Source of the DNA: Rhizobium sp. C1
Lineage (GTDB): Bacteria; Pseudomonadota; Alphaproteobacteria; Rhizobiales; Rhizobiaceae
DNA length: 64,000 nt
NCBI RefSeq assembly: GCF_021026335.1
Contig: NZ_JAJNCY010000005.1
Location: forward strand, 186,001 to 250,000
Reading direction: 5' to 3'
Below the pieces are notes generated by a model. It was not told the DNA's origin and did no database searches. It worked only from the letters and a program-made list of their open reading frames with translations. The position numbers were made by a program, and so were the translations under genes. Positions 33,280 through 41,727 of this stretch are shown one piece after another. Position 1 is the stretch's first letter. Every line of letters starts with the position of its first letter.

Positions 33280-34197
33280 ATGAACAGGCTTTTCAAACTG
33301 GCCGGCACGCTGGCTTTTGCAGCATTCGCATCCATGCAGGCCATGGCGGCCGACAGCGTTGTCGTATCGTCTAAAATCGATACGGAGGGCGGGGTGCTCG
33401 GCAATATCATCCTGCAGGCCCTGAAGGCGAATAATATCCCGGTGGAAAGCAAGATCCAGCTGGGCGCAACACCTATCGTCCGCCAGGCGATCACACAGGG
33501 GCAGATCGATATCTATCCGGAATATACCGGCAACGCCGCGTTCTTCTTCAACAAGGGCGATCTTCCGGTCTGGAACAAGGCCGACGAGGGTTATGCCAAA
33601 GCGAAGGAACTGGATTACGACGCCAACAAGATCGTCTGGCTGACGCCTGCCAAGGCCAACAACACCTGGGCGATCGCGGTACGCGGTGATGTGGCGGATG
33701 CCAACAAGCTTTCGACACTCTCCGACTTCGGCGCCTATGTCGCCAAGGGTGGTCAGGTGAAGCTCGCGGCCTCCTCCGAATTCGTGACGTCACCTTCAGC
33801 GCTTCCCGCCTTCGAAAAGGCCTATGGTTTCAAGATGAAACCCGATCAGCTGATCACGCTGTCCGGCGGCGACACGGCCGCCACGATCTCGGCGGCCGCA
33901 CAGCAGACCTCGGGCGCGAACGCCGCGATGGTCTACGGCACCGATGGCGGCATCGCGCCGTCCGGTCTGAAGGTGATGGAAGACGACAAGGGTGTGCAAC
34001 CGGTCTATCTGCCCACACCGATCATCCGCGAGGAGAAGCTGAAGCAATATCCGAAGATTGCCGATATCCTGAAGCCGATCTTCGAGGCGCTGGATCTTCA
34101 GACGCTCCAGACGTTGAACGGTCGCGTTCAGGTCGGCGGCGAGCCGGCGAATGCAGTGGCTGCCGATTTCCTGTCCTCGAAGGGCTTCGTCAAGTAA
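33280..34197 (+). CDS. Osmoprotectant ABC transporter substrate-binding protein (YehZ/OsmX-like)
   Basis: This 305-aa periplasmic protein of the OpuAC/ProX superfamily starts with signal peptide NRLFKLAGTLAFAAFASMQA ending near AMAADS. The mature part opens VVVSSKIDTEGGVLGNIILQ and holds QIDIYPEYTGNAAFFFNKGD, typical of YehZ/OsmF-type glycine-betaine binders. The ATG at 33280 follows AGGGGA; the open frame upstream has no signal-like sequence. It is first in a four-gene operon and lies ~340 bp from the predicted sRNA. Confidence 0.85.
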   Translation: MNRLFKLAGTLAFAAFASMQAMAADSVVVSSKIDTEGGVLGNIILQALKANNIPVESKIQLGATPIVRQAITQGQIDIYPEYTGNAAFFFNKGDLPVWNKADEGYAKAKELDYDANKIVWLTPAKANNTWAIAVRGDVADANKLSTLSDFGAYVAKGGQVKLAASSEFVTSPSALPAFEKAYGFKMKPDQLITLSGGDTAATISAAAQQTSGANAAMVYGTDGGIAPSGLKVMEDDKGVQPVYLPTPIIREEKLKQYPKIADILKPIFEALDLQTLQTLNGRVQVGGEPANAVAADFLSSKGFVK

Positions 34198-34252
34198 GAT
34201 GATGGGCCCGTTGGTCGCGCTGATGACCATCGGAACAGATGGGGCGGTTTGA

Positions 34253-35485
34253 ATGTCGGCAGGTTTCGATTTGCAGGCGACCACGAGGCGCGGTGCCGGG
34301 CTGGACAGGCTCGGCGTTCTGCTTGCCGCGATTGTCGCGGCGGGTCTCGCGCTGCAGCCTTTCTGCCTTTTCCGCGCCAACCGCATCGTGGCGGCAAAGC
34401 CCGTCGGGCTTCTGTCGGCGTTGCCGCCGCTGGAATCACAGATCGTGCTGGGATTGATCGTCGTGGCAAGCGTCCTTCTCTTGCTGCGCACGCCGTCGCC
34501 GCTCCGCCTCTCCGTTTCCGTCCTGACCCTGGTGCTTCTCGCGTTCGCCATCGGGCGGGCGGGAGTCTATCTGACCCCATCCAGCAACACTTACGCCCGT
34601 GTCGCGCCAGGCGGCGGCTTCTGGTTCGCCGCGTTCGCCTTCGCCATCGCGCTGGCCGATGCGGCCGTGCGGCTGAGGATGCCGCCCCTCGGGCGGCTTG
34701 CCCTGCTGGCGCTCATCGGCGGCGCGCTCTGGCTCTTTCTGTGGTCCGGCGCCTGCGATGCGCTCTCCATCCTGCGCGAATATGCCAACCGGGCCGATGT
34801 CTTCTGGCGGGAGGCGCGCGTCCATCTTTTCCTTGCGGCCGGTTCGCTCGCGGCGGCGGCTGTCGTCGGCATTCCGCTCGGCATCCTCTGTGTCAGGGTG
34901 CGGCCGCTTCGCGCCGCGCTCCTCAACAGTCTGAACATCCTGCAAACCATTCCCTCGATGGCACTGTTCGGCCTGCTCATTGCACCGCTGGCCTGGATCG
35001 GCGCGCATGTGCCCGGCGCATCTGCGATCGGCATCGCCGGAATCGGGATTGCGCCCGCCTTTGTCGCACTCTTTGCCTATTCGCTCCTGCCCATGGTCTC
35101 CAACACCGTGGCTGGCCTCGAAAGCGTGCCCGTCCAGGCGCGGGATGCTGCGCGCGGCATGGGCATGACGGCGCGTCAGCGCTTTATGGAGATAGAACTG
35201 CCCCTCGCCTTCCCCGTCATCCTCACCGGAATCCGCATCGTGCTGGTGCAGAACCTCGGCCTTGCCGTGCTGGCTGGACTGATCGGCGGCGGCGGTTTCG
35301 GCACATTCGTCTTTCAGGGCATCAGCCAGACGGCCACGGATCTCGTGCTGCTGGGCGCGCTGCCCACGGTCGCCCTCGCCTTTGCCGCCGCCATCGTGCT
35401 CGATGCGGCCGTGGAGATGACACGACCCATGACGAGCGCATCGGCGCGAAAATCGAAATCGCTTTTCGAAAGACACGATGAGTAG
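34253..35485 (+). CDS. Osmoprotectant ABC transporter permease, long form (YehY-like)
   Basis: This 410-aa protein has an N-terminal half of about five extra membrane helices and a C-terminal binding-protein-dependent permease domain. The permease loop is SNTVAGLESVPVQARDAARG, followed by MGMTARQRFMEIELPLAFPV. This long form is typical of YehY/OsmW-like permeases. The ATG at 34253 gives the membrane-like frame; an overlapping frame four bases upstream has the composition of a shadow. A palindromic element separates it from the ATPase gene. Confidence 0.85.
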   Translation: MSAGFDLQATTRRGAGLDRLGVLLAAIVAAGLALQPFCLFRANRIVAAKPVGLLSALPPLESQIVLGLIVVASVLLLLRTPSPLRLSVSVLTLVLLAFAIGRAGVYLTPSSNTYARVAPGGGFWFAAFAFAIALADAAVRLRMPPLGRLALLALIGGALWLFLWSGACDALSILREYANRADVFWREARVHLFLAAGSLAAAAVVGIPLGILCVRVRPLRAALLNSLNILQTIPSMALFGLLIAPLAWIGAHVPGASAIGIAGIGIAPAFVALFAYSLLPMVSNTVAGLESVPVQARDAARGMGMTARQRFMEIELPLAFPVILTGIRIVLVQNLGLAVLAGLIGGGGFGTFVFQGISQTATDLVLLGALPTVALAFAAAIVLDAAVEMTRPMTSASARKSKSLFERHDE

Positions 35486-35495
35486 ATTCAATAGC

Positions 35496-35539
35496 TTGGA
35501 GCGTCCCTTATGCGTCTTGAAGGACGCAGGGCGCTTCAA
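35496..35539. repeat. TTGGAGCG palindromic element in the permease-ATPase gap
   Basis: The element runs from TTGGAGCGTCCC to GGGCGCTTCAA, with inner arms TGCGTC and GGACGCA. It is nearly the same as the element at 31126-31169. It lies inside the operon, 16 bp before the ATPase start, and could affect the balance of subunits. Confidence 0.7.
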
Positions 35540-35554
35540 TCGGAGAGCAGAGGC

Positions 35555-36490
35555 ATGATTGAAATCAACGGGATCACCAAAGTCTATGAGGGTATTCGCG
35601 CCGTCGACGACGTCTCGCTGAAAATCGGGAGCGGCGAGATCGTCACCGTGGTCGGCACCTCCGGCTCCGGCAAGACGACCCTTCTCAGGATGATCAACCG
35701 TCTGGTGGAACCGACCAGCGGGACGATCCTGATCGACGGACGCGACAATCGCGATCTTCCCGGGCACGAGCTCCGCCGCGCCATCGGCTATGCCATTCAG
35801 GGCTATGGCCTGTTTCCCCACCGCACGGTGGCGCAAAACATTGCGACCGTGCCGAAGCTGCTCGGCTGGGACAAGAAGCGCATCGAGAGCCGCGTGGACG
35901 AGCTGCTGGCGCTGTTTCATCTGGAACCAAGCCAGTTTCGCGCCCGCATGCCGCATGAACTCTCCGGCGGACAGCAGCAGCGCATCGGCGTGGCCCGCGC
36001 GCTTGCCGCCGAACCGGCGGTTCTCTTGATGGATGAGCCCTTCGGTGCGCTCGATCCGATTATTCGCGGCAAGGCGCAGGAGGACCTCATCGAGATCCAG
36101 CGCCGTTTTGCCACGACGATCGTTCTCGTTACCCATGGCATGGACGAGGCCATCCGGCTGGGCCACCGCATCGCCGTCATGGACAAGGGCAAGCTGTTGC
36201 AATTCGCGGCCCCGGCGGAGCTGATTGCGCATCCGGCAACTGCGTTCGTGGCAGACCTTGCCGGCAGAGCTGACCGCGCCTTCCGCCTGTTGTCGCTCTC
36301 GCCGGTCGTCGACCTGCTGGAGCCGGGTGAGGCTTCGGGAGAGCCCATCGGCGCGCAGGCGTCGCTCAAGGATGCGCTTTCGGAAGCCCTGTGGTCGGGC
36401 CGCGCGGCGCTGCCGGTTCTTCGGGACGGGGCAATCGTCGGACGCGTGACACGCGAAAAGCTCATGGCGCGCGCGGGACAGCCGCAATGA
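35555..36490 (+). CDS. Osmoprotectant ABC transporter ATP-binding protein (YehX/OpuCA-like)
   Basis: This 311-aa ATPase has Walker A GTSGSGKTTLLRMINRL near residue 36, signature ELSGGQQQRIGVARAL near 133, Walker B VLLMDEPFGALDP and switch His in LVTHGMDEA. The N-terminus IEINGITKVYEG and the Q-loop region FPHRTVAQNIATVP are OpuCA-like. A partial C-terminal regulatory segment follows rather than a full CBS pair. The ATG at 35555 is preceded by GAGAGCAGAGGC. It overlaps the next permease gene by 4 bp. Confidence 0.88.
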   Translation: MIEINGITKVYEGIRAVDDVSLKIGSGEIVTVVGTSGSGKTTLLRMINRLVEPTSGTILIDGRDNRDLPGHELRRAIGYAIQGYGLFPHRTVAQNIATVPKLLGWDKKRIESRVDELLALFHLEPSQFRARMPHELSGGQQQRIGVARALAAEPAVLLMDEPFGALDPIIRGKAQEDLIEIQRRFATTIVLVTHGMDEAIRLGHRIAVMDKGKLLQFAAPAELIAHPATAFVADLAGRADRAFRLLSLSPVVDLLEPGEASGEPIGAQASLKDALSEALWSGRAALPVLRDGAIVGRVTREKLMARAGQPQ

Positions 36491-37236
36491 AAGGCTCCGC
36501 CCTCATTCGCCTTCTTCTTCTGGTGCTGCTGGTGGCGTTTCTGCTCACGCCGCAATCGTTCCGGCCGGTCTTCCAGCCCTTTGCGGCGAATGGCGCGCCG
36601 GCGATTTACACCCAGTCGAGCCTTCTGGCGCTCACGCTCAGCCACCTTGCCATGGTTGGGGTCGCGACGCTTGCAGCGGCCATCGTCTCGATCGGCCTTG
36701 CCGTTCTCGTCACCCGGCCCGCGGGCCGCGAGTTCTTGCCGCTGTCCCGCTCGATCGCCAATATCGGTCAGACCTTTCCGCCTGTCGCGGTGCTGGCGCT
36801 TGCGGTGCCCGTTTTCGGCTTCGGCCCCATCCCGACCCTGATCGCGCTGTTTCTCTATGGCTTGCTGCCGATTTTCGAAAACACCCTGACCGGTTTGACG
36901 ACCGTCCCACACTCTGTCCAGGAAGCCGCGCGCGGCGTCGGCATGACGGATACCCAAAGACTGATCAGTGTCGAGCTTCCGCTAGCCCTGCCAATTATCC
37001 TCGCCGGCATCCGGTTGACTGCGGTGATTTCGCTGGGCACCGCGACTATCGGCTCCACCGTGGCGGCCAAGACACTCGGCGAGGTCATCATTGCCGGGCT
37101 GATCTCGAACAACACGGCCTTTGTCCTGCAAGGCGGCCTGGTGGTCGCCCTCCTCGCGCTCTTCATTCACCAGGGCTTCACCAGCCTCGAAGCCAGGATC
37201 GGCCGGCAAGCGGGCGCAATGCAGCCGGCTCAATAA
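36487..37236 (+). CDS. Osmoprotectant ABC transporter permease, short form (YehW/OpuCB-like)
   Basis: This 249-aa permease has about six membrane helices and the loop LTGLTTVPHSVQEAARGVGM, followed by DTQRLISVELPLALPIILAG. The ATG overlaps the ATPase stop (ATGA). With the three upstream genes it completes a binding protein, long permease, ATPase, short permease unit, the order of YehZYXW-like osmoprotectant importers. Likely substrates are glycine betaine, choline or related compounds. Confidence 0.87.
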   Translation: MKGSALIRLLLLVLLVAFLLTPQSFRPVFQPFAANGAPAIYTQSSLLALTLSHLAMVGVATLAAAIVSIGLAVLVTRPAGREFLPLSRSIANIGQTFPPVAVLALAVPVFGFGPIPTLIALFLYGLLPIFENTLTGLTTVPHSVQEAARGVGMTDTQRLISVELPLALPIILAGIRLTAVISLGTATIGSTVAAKTLGEVIIAGLISNNTAFVLQGGLVVALLALFIHQGFTSLEARIGRQAGAMQPAQ

Positions 37237-37332
37237 AACGCAGTCTGACGGCACGGCAGTAAAACTCCGTGACGAAACGGTTTCAAGGGGCAGACAATGC
37301 CGGGATTTTGCGCTATCAAGAAGAGATGGCGC

Positions 37333-37346
37333 AGTAAAATTTTACT
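37333..37346. promoter_or_regulatory. LacR operator in the lacR promoter
   Basis: AGTAAAATTTTACT is a perfect 14-bp palindrome 35 bp upstream of the repressor start. A near copy is found at 38472-38485 before lacE. The spacing suggests autoregulation. Confidence 0.75.
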
Positions 37347-37381
37347 AAATAGACCGCGCCGGAGCGATTGAGGCGGGAAAC

Positions 37382-38476
37382 ATGGTCACAATCAAGGAGA
37401 TCGCAAAGGCCGCCGGAGTTTCAGCTGCCACGGTCTCGCGCGTCCTCAATTACGACCCGACGCTTTCCATCTCGCCCGCCAAGCGTCAGGCGGTCATAGA
37501 GACGGCAGAAGCGCTGAATTACGAGACGCCGCGCAATCGCAACCGGGTGGCGGCTGCCACCCCCTTCAGCACCTCGAATATTGCGCTGACCCGGCTGGTG
37601 CTGGTGCATTTCCTGCAATCCTCAGAGGAAATGGCCGATCCCTATTACATCGGCGTACGCCTCGGCATCGAGAACCGATGCCGCGACATGAAGACCGAGA
37701 TCGTCAAGGTCTACCACAACGACCAGCTTCCCGATCCGGTCATCCTGCAAGGCGCTTCGGGCGTGATCGTGATCGGCAAGCATTCGCCGCGCGAAATCGA
37801 CTGGCTGCAGGACAATTGCCGCAACCTCGTTTTTGCGGATTTCAACCCGAAGCGCGACGATCTCGACAGCGTCTACAGCGATCTCAACGAGACGACGCGC
37901 AAGCTGCTCGACAATCTCTCAAGCCTTGGCTACGGGCGCATCGCCTTCATCGGCAGCTACGAGAATATCGACGGACGTTCCGAGCCGCATGGGGAGACGC
38001 GCTGCCGCGCCTATATCGAATGGCACAAGGAAAAGGGCGTGTTCGAGCCGGATCGTCTGGTGCTCGGCAATATCTGCGACACGGGCCAGAACCTGCGCCT
38101 CGAAACCGGATATATGCTGGCAAAACAATTGCTTGAGCGCGGCGAGCGGCCGGATGTCGTGGTCACGGCCAACGATAACATGGCGATCGGCGCCTATCGG
38201 GCCTTCCAGGAGGCCGGTCTTTCCATCCCGCAGGATATCTCGGTCGCCTCCTTCAACGATATTCCCGTCTCGCAATTCCTTAATCCGCCGCTCTCCACCG
38301 TTCGCATCCGCAGCGAAAGCATTGGCGAAACGGCCGTTGACCTGCTGCTCGAGCGGCTGGCGGGACGTGATTATGCCAAGCGCGTGATCATTCCTACGAC
38401 CATGATTTGGCGGCAGAGTTGCCTTTCTCCTGCCGAGGTGCCATCGAGTGCTCCAAGCCTCGCTGCAGCGCAATAA
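37382..38476 (+). CDS. lacR: LacI-family repressor of the lactose operon (LacR-like)
   Basis: This 364-aa regulator starts VTIKEIAKAAGVSAATVSRVLN, a canonical LacI helix-turn-helix, and continues into a sugar-binding sensor domain with VVVTANDNMAIGAYRAFQEAGLSIPQDISVASFND. The gene order repressor, binding protein, two permeases, beta-galactosidase, ATPase matches the lactose operon of Agrobacterium radiobacter and S. meliloti, hence the symbol. Two matching palindromes lie at its own promoter and before lacE. It is on the same strand as, and 104 bp from, the operon. Confidence 0.82.
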   Translation: MVTIKEIAKAAGVSAATVSRVLNYDPTLSISPAKRQAVIETAEALNYETPRNRNRVAAATPFSTSNIALTRLVLVHFLQSSEEMADPYYIGVRLGIENRCRDMKTEIVKVYHNDQLPDPVILQGASGVIVIGKHSPREIDWLQDNCRNLVFADFNPKRDDLDSVYSDLNETTRKLLDNLSSLGYGRIAFIGSYENIDGRSEPHGETRCRAYIEWHKEKGVFEPDRLVLGNICDTGQNLRLETGYMLAKQLLERGERPDVVVTANDNMAIGAYRAFQEAGLSIPQDISVASFNDIPVSQFLNPPLSTVRIRSESIGETAVDLLLERLAGRDYAKRVIIPTTMIWRQSCLSPAEVPSSAPSLAAAQ

Positions 38477-38485
38477 ATATTTACT
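38472..38485. promoter_or_regulatory. LacR operator before lacE
   Basis: AATAAATATTTACT is a 14-bp palindrome with one mismatch in the arms. It shares the TTTACT half with the site at 37333-37346. It overlaps the last codons of lacR and lies ~95 bp upstream of lacE, in the only A+T-rich stretch of the region. Confidence 0.65.
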
Positions 38486-38580
38486 AAAAATTTTCTTGCG
38501 GAGCGGAATATTTTCCGCTTAACTCCCGGACGAGCGGAGGGAGACACCGCGCGACTTTTGCATCCACGGGAGGAAATCTG

Positions 38581-39846
38581 ATGAACACGACTTTCAAGAC
38601 GTCGCTTGCTGCGCTCGTCTTCAGCACGTCGAGCGTGCTGGCGATGGCCGCGGCCCAGGCCAAGGAAATCACCGTCTGGTGCTGGGATCCCAATTTCAAC
38701 GTCGCCATCATGAAGGAAGCCGGCGCGATCTATTCCAAGACGCATCCGGACATCAAGATCAACGTCGTCGACTTCGCCAAGGCCGACGTTGAAGCCAAGC
38801 TGCAGACGACGCTCGCCTCCGGCGTGACGACCAGCCTGCCGGATATTGTTCTCATCGAAGACTACGGCGCACAGAAATATATCCAGTCCTTCCCCGGCGC
38901 CTTCGCGTCGATGAACGACGTTGTCGATTACTCCAAGTTCGCGCCCTACAAGGTCAAGCTCGCCACCGTTGATGGCAAGACCTATTCCATGCCCTTCGAT
39001 TCCGGCGTGACCGGCCTCTACTACCGCAAGGACTACTTGGAACAGGCCGGCTACAAGCCGGAAGACATGCAGAACCTGACCTGGGACAAGTATATCGAGA
39101 TCGGCAAGAAGGTCTCCGAAAAGACCGGCAAGAAGATGATGGGTCTCGACCCCAACGATGCCGGCCTGATCCGCATCATGATGCAGTCGGCTGGCGGCTG
39201 GTATTTCAACGACAAGGGTGAGCTCAACATCACCGGCAACGAAGCCCTCAAGGCAGCTCTCAAGACCGAAGGCAAGCTGATTGCCTCCGGCATCACCAAG
39301 CCGGCCTCCGGCTGGTCGAACTGGGTCAGCACTTTCACCTCAGGCGATGTCGCGACCGTCATCACCGGCGTGTGGATCACCGGCACGATCAAGGCGACGA
39401 AGGACCAGGAAAACAAGTGGGGCGTAGCTCCGATCCCGAAGCTTGATGTGAAGGGCGCAACGGATGCCTCCAACCTCGGCGGCTCGAGCTGGTACGTGCT
39501 GGCTTCTTCGCCGGAAAAGAAGGAAGCCATCGACTTCCTGAACTCGGTCTATGGCAAGGATGTTGACTTCTACCAGAAGATCCTCGTCAATCAGGGCGCT
39601 GTCGGCTCGCTCATGGAAGCCCGTAAGGGTGCAGCCTATGAAACCGCCGACAAGTTCTTCGGCGGCGAAAAGATCTGGCAGAAGTTTGCCGACTGGCTCT
39701 CGAAGGTGCCGTCCGTGAACTACGGCGTTTTCACCAACGAAGTCGACTCCGCCGTGGCAGCCCAGCTGCCGGCGCTCGGCAAGGGTGGCGATGTCGACGC
39801 GGCGCTGAAGGCGATCGAGGCGCAGGCCAAGTCTTCGATGCAGTAA
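38581..39846 (+). CDS. lacE: Sugar ABC transporter substrate-binding protein (LacE-like)
   Basis: This 421-aa family 1 extracellular binding protein has a signal peptide from NTTFKTSLAALVFSTSSVLA to AAAQAKE, followed by ITVWCWDPNFN. The typical hinge strands FDSGVTGLYYRKDYLEQAGY and SSWYVLASSPEKKEAIDFL are present. It delivers the sugar, by context lactose, to LacF-LacG. The ATG follows GGGAGG. A bulged hairpin lies between it and lacF, as often found after binding-protein genes. Confidence 0.87.
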   Translation: MNTTFKTSLAALVFSTSSVLAMAAAQAKEITVWCWDPNFNVAIMKEAGAIYSKTHPDIKINVVDFAKADVEAKLQTTLASGVTTSLPDIVLIEDYGAQKYIQSFPGAFASMNDVVDYSKFAPYKVKLATVDGKTYSMPFDSGVTGLYYRKDYLEQAGYKPEDMQNLTWDKYIEIGKKVSEKTGKKMMGLDPNDAGLIRIMMQSAGGWYFNDKGELNITGNEALKAALKTEGKLIASGITKPASGWSNWVSTFTSGDVATVITGVWITGTIKATKDQENKWGVAPIPKLDVKGATDASNLGGSSWYVLASSPEKKEAIDFLNSVYGKDVDFYQKILVNQGAVGSLMEARKGAAYETADKFFGGEKIWQKFADWLSKVPSVNYGVFTNEVDSAVAAQLPALGKGGDVDAALKAIEAQAKSSMQ

Positions 39847-39859
39847 ATCCTCCCGCGTG

Positions 39860-39889
39860 GCGAAGGGCCGGCTAAACCCGGTCCGTCGC
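39860..39889 (+). other. Intercistronic hairpin after lacE
   Basis: GCGAAGGGCCGG and CCGGTCCGTCGC form an imperfect 12-bp stem with a 6-nt loop directly after the lacE stop. It may stabilise the lacE message or limit transcription into lacF. There is no T-run. Confidence 0.45.
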
Positions 39890-39995
39890 TGCTTGCACTG
39901 CATCCGATCGCGCCGTCCGCCTGCCCCCGGCGGGCGACGCATCCCTCCCCCATAGGGCGAGGTAATTTCATCAGACACGAACCGGAAGCCTTCAG

Positions 39996-40901
39996 ATGGC
40001 AAGCGCAAACCGCAGCCTGAACCGCTATTTCGACATCAACGGCTGGTTCTTCGTCGCGCCCGCCGCGTTGCTGATCGGCGTCTTCATGGTCTATCCGATC
40101 CTGTACTCGCTCTGGATGTCGTTCCAGACCGGGAAGGGCATGATGACCCAGTTCGGCGGGCTCGCGAATATCAGGCGTCTCTTCGACGATCCGATGTTCA
40201 TGCTGGCGCTCTACAACACGATGATCTTCTTCATCGTGCAGGTGCCCGTGATGCTGACGCTGGCGCTCTTCCTCGCCTCGCTGCTCGACAATCCGAACCT
40301 GAAATTCCGTGGGCTTATCCGCACCGCCATCTTCCTGCCCTGCGTGTCGTCGCTGGTCGGCTATGCGGTTCTGTTCAAGAGCATGTTCGTCCAGGATGGT
40401 CTGATCAATTCGACACTGCTCGCGCTCCACATCACCAGCCAGCCGATCCCGTGGATGACCGACCCCTTCTGGGCGCGCGTGCTGATCATCATCGCGATCA
40501 CCTGGCGCTGGACCGGCTACAACATGATCTTCTTCCTGGCGGCCCTCCAGAACATCGACAAGTCGATCTATGAGGCCTCGCGCATTGACGGCGTGCCGTC
40601 CTGGGGCCGGTTCTTCTATCTGACCGTGCCGATGCTGAAGCCCGTGATCCTGTTCACCACCGTGACGTCGACGATCGGCACGCTGCAGCTCTTCGACGAG
40701 GTGCGCAACATCATGACGAGCGACGCCGGGAGTGCTGCCGGTCCGTCGAATTCGGCGCTGACGCTCTCGGTCTATATCTACAACCTGACCTTCAAGTTCG
40801 TGCCGAGCTTCGGCTACGCGGCCACGGTCTCCTATGTGATCGTGCTGGCCGTCGCACTGCTCGCCGTCATCCAGTTCTACGCATTGAGGGAGAAGGACTG
40901 A
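39996..40901 (+). CDS. lacF: Sugar ABC transporter permease (LacF-like)
   Basis: This 301-aa MalF-type permease has about six membrane helices and the EAA loop YEASRIDGVPSWGRFFYLTV near residue 195. It pairs with the downstream MalG-type permease. The start at 39996 follows GGAAGCC. Its stop overlaps the lacG start by one base. The assignment to lactose is from gene order. Confidence 0.87.
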   Translation: MASANRSLNRYFDINGWFFVAPAALLIGVFMVYPILYSLWMSFQTGKGMMTQFGGLANIRRLFDDPMFMLALYNTMIFFIVQVPVMLTLALFLASLLDNPNLKFRGLIRTAIFLPCVSSLVGYAVLFKSMFVQDGLINSTLLALHITSQPIPWMTDPFWARVLIIIAITWRWTGYNMIFFLAALQNIDKSIYEASRIDGVPSWGRFFYLTVPMLKPVILFTTVTSTIGTLQLFDEVRNIMTSDAGSAAGPSNSALTLSVYIYNLTFKFVPSFGYAATVSYVIVLAVALLAVIQFYALREKD

Positions 40902-41719
40902 TGGACCGGCTCACCCGTACACTTTCCAGCGTCTTCACCTATGCCTTCCTCGGCATCATGGCCTTTCTCTCGATCTTCCCCTTCATCTGGATGATCCTGG
41001 GCGCAACCAATAACTCGAACGACATCATCACCGGCAAGATCGGCATCGGCAGCGCGCTGATCGACAATATCCGCGCCTTTGCCGCCGCCGTCGATGTGCC
41101 GCTGGTCTTCTGGAACTCGATCAAGATCGCGCTGATCTCGACGGCGCTGACGCTCATCGTCGCCTCGCTCGCCGGCTACGGCTTCGAAGTTTTCCGCTCC
41201 AAGTATCGCGAGAGGGTCTATAACGGGATCCTGCTCACCCTCATGGTGCCCTTTGCGGCCCTGATGATCCCGCTCTTCATCATGATGGGCAAGCTCGGTC
41301 TCATCGACACGCATTGGGCGGTTATCCTGCCGACGATTGGCTCCGCCTTCGTCATCTTCTATTTCCGCCAGTCCACAAAGGCCTTCCCGTCCGAACTGCG
41401 CGATGCCGCCCGCGTCGATGGCCTGAAGGAATGGCAGATCTTCCTGCTGATCTATGTGCCGGTGATGCGCTCGACCTATGCGGCGGCCTTCATCATTGTC
41501 TTCATGGCGTCCTGGAACAACTATCTCTGGCCGCTCATCGTGCTGCAAAGCAACGAGATGAAGACGATCACGCTCGTCGTCTCGTCGCTCGCCTCGGCCT
41601 ATTACCCGGATTTTGGCGCCGTCATGGTCAGCGCCATTCTCGCCACGCTTCCCACCCTTCTCGTCTTCTTCGTCATGCAGCGGCAGTTCGTGCAGGGCAT
41701 GACAGGCTCGATCAAATAG
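40901..41719 (+). CDS. lacG: Sugar ABC transporter permease (LacG-like)
   Basis: This 272-aa MalG-type permease has about six helices and the EAA loop RDAARVDGLKEWQIFLLIYV near residue 165. It ends QRQFVQGMTGSIK, the usual C-terminus of the family. It overlaps lacF (TGATG) and is followed 8 bp later by the beta-galactosidase gene. Confidence 0.88.
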   Translation: MDRLTRTLSSVFTYAFLGIMAFLSIFPFIWMILGATNNSNDIITGKIGIGSALIDNIRAFAAAVDVPLVFWNSIKIALISTALTLIVASLAGYGFEVFRSKYRERVYNGILLTLMVPFAALMIPLFIMMGKLGLIDTHWAVILPTIGSAFVIFYFRQSTKAFPSELRDAARVDGLKEWQIFLLIYVPVMRSTYAAAFIIVFMASWNNYLWPLIVLQSNEMKTITLVVSSLASAYYPDFGAVMVSAILATLPTLLVFFVMQRQFVQGMTGSIK

Positions 41720-41727
41720 GACTTCCC

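Noticed and set aside
34436-36487. 683-codon minus-strand open frame
   Set aside because: Antisense to the osmoprotectant permease and ATPase genes; low-complexity shadow with no recognisable domain.
41314-41727. N-terminal extension of the beta-galactosidase frame
   Set aside because: It overlaps lacG in another frame; the ATG at 41728 gives the normal family start.
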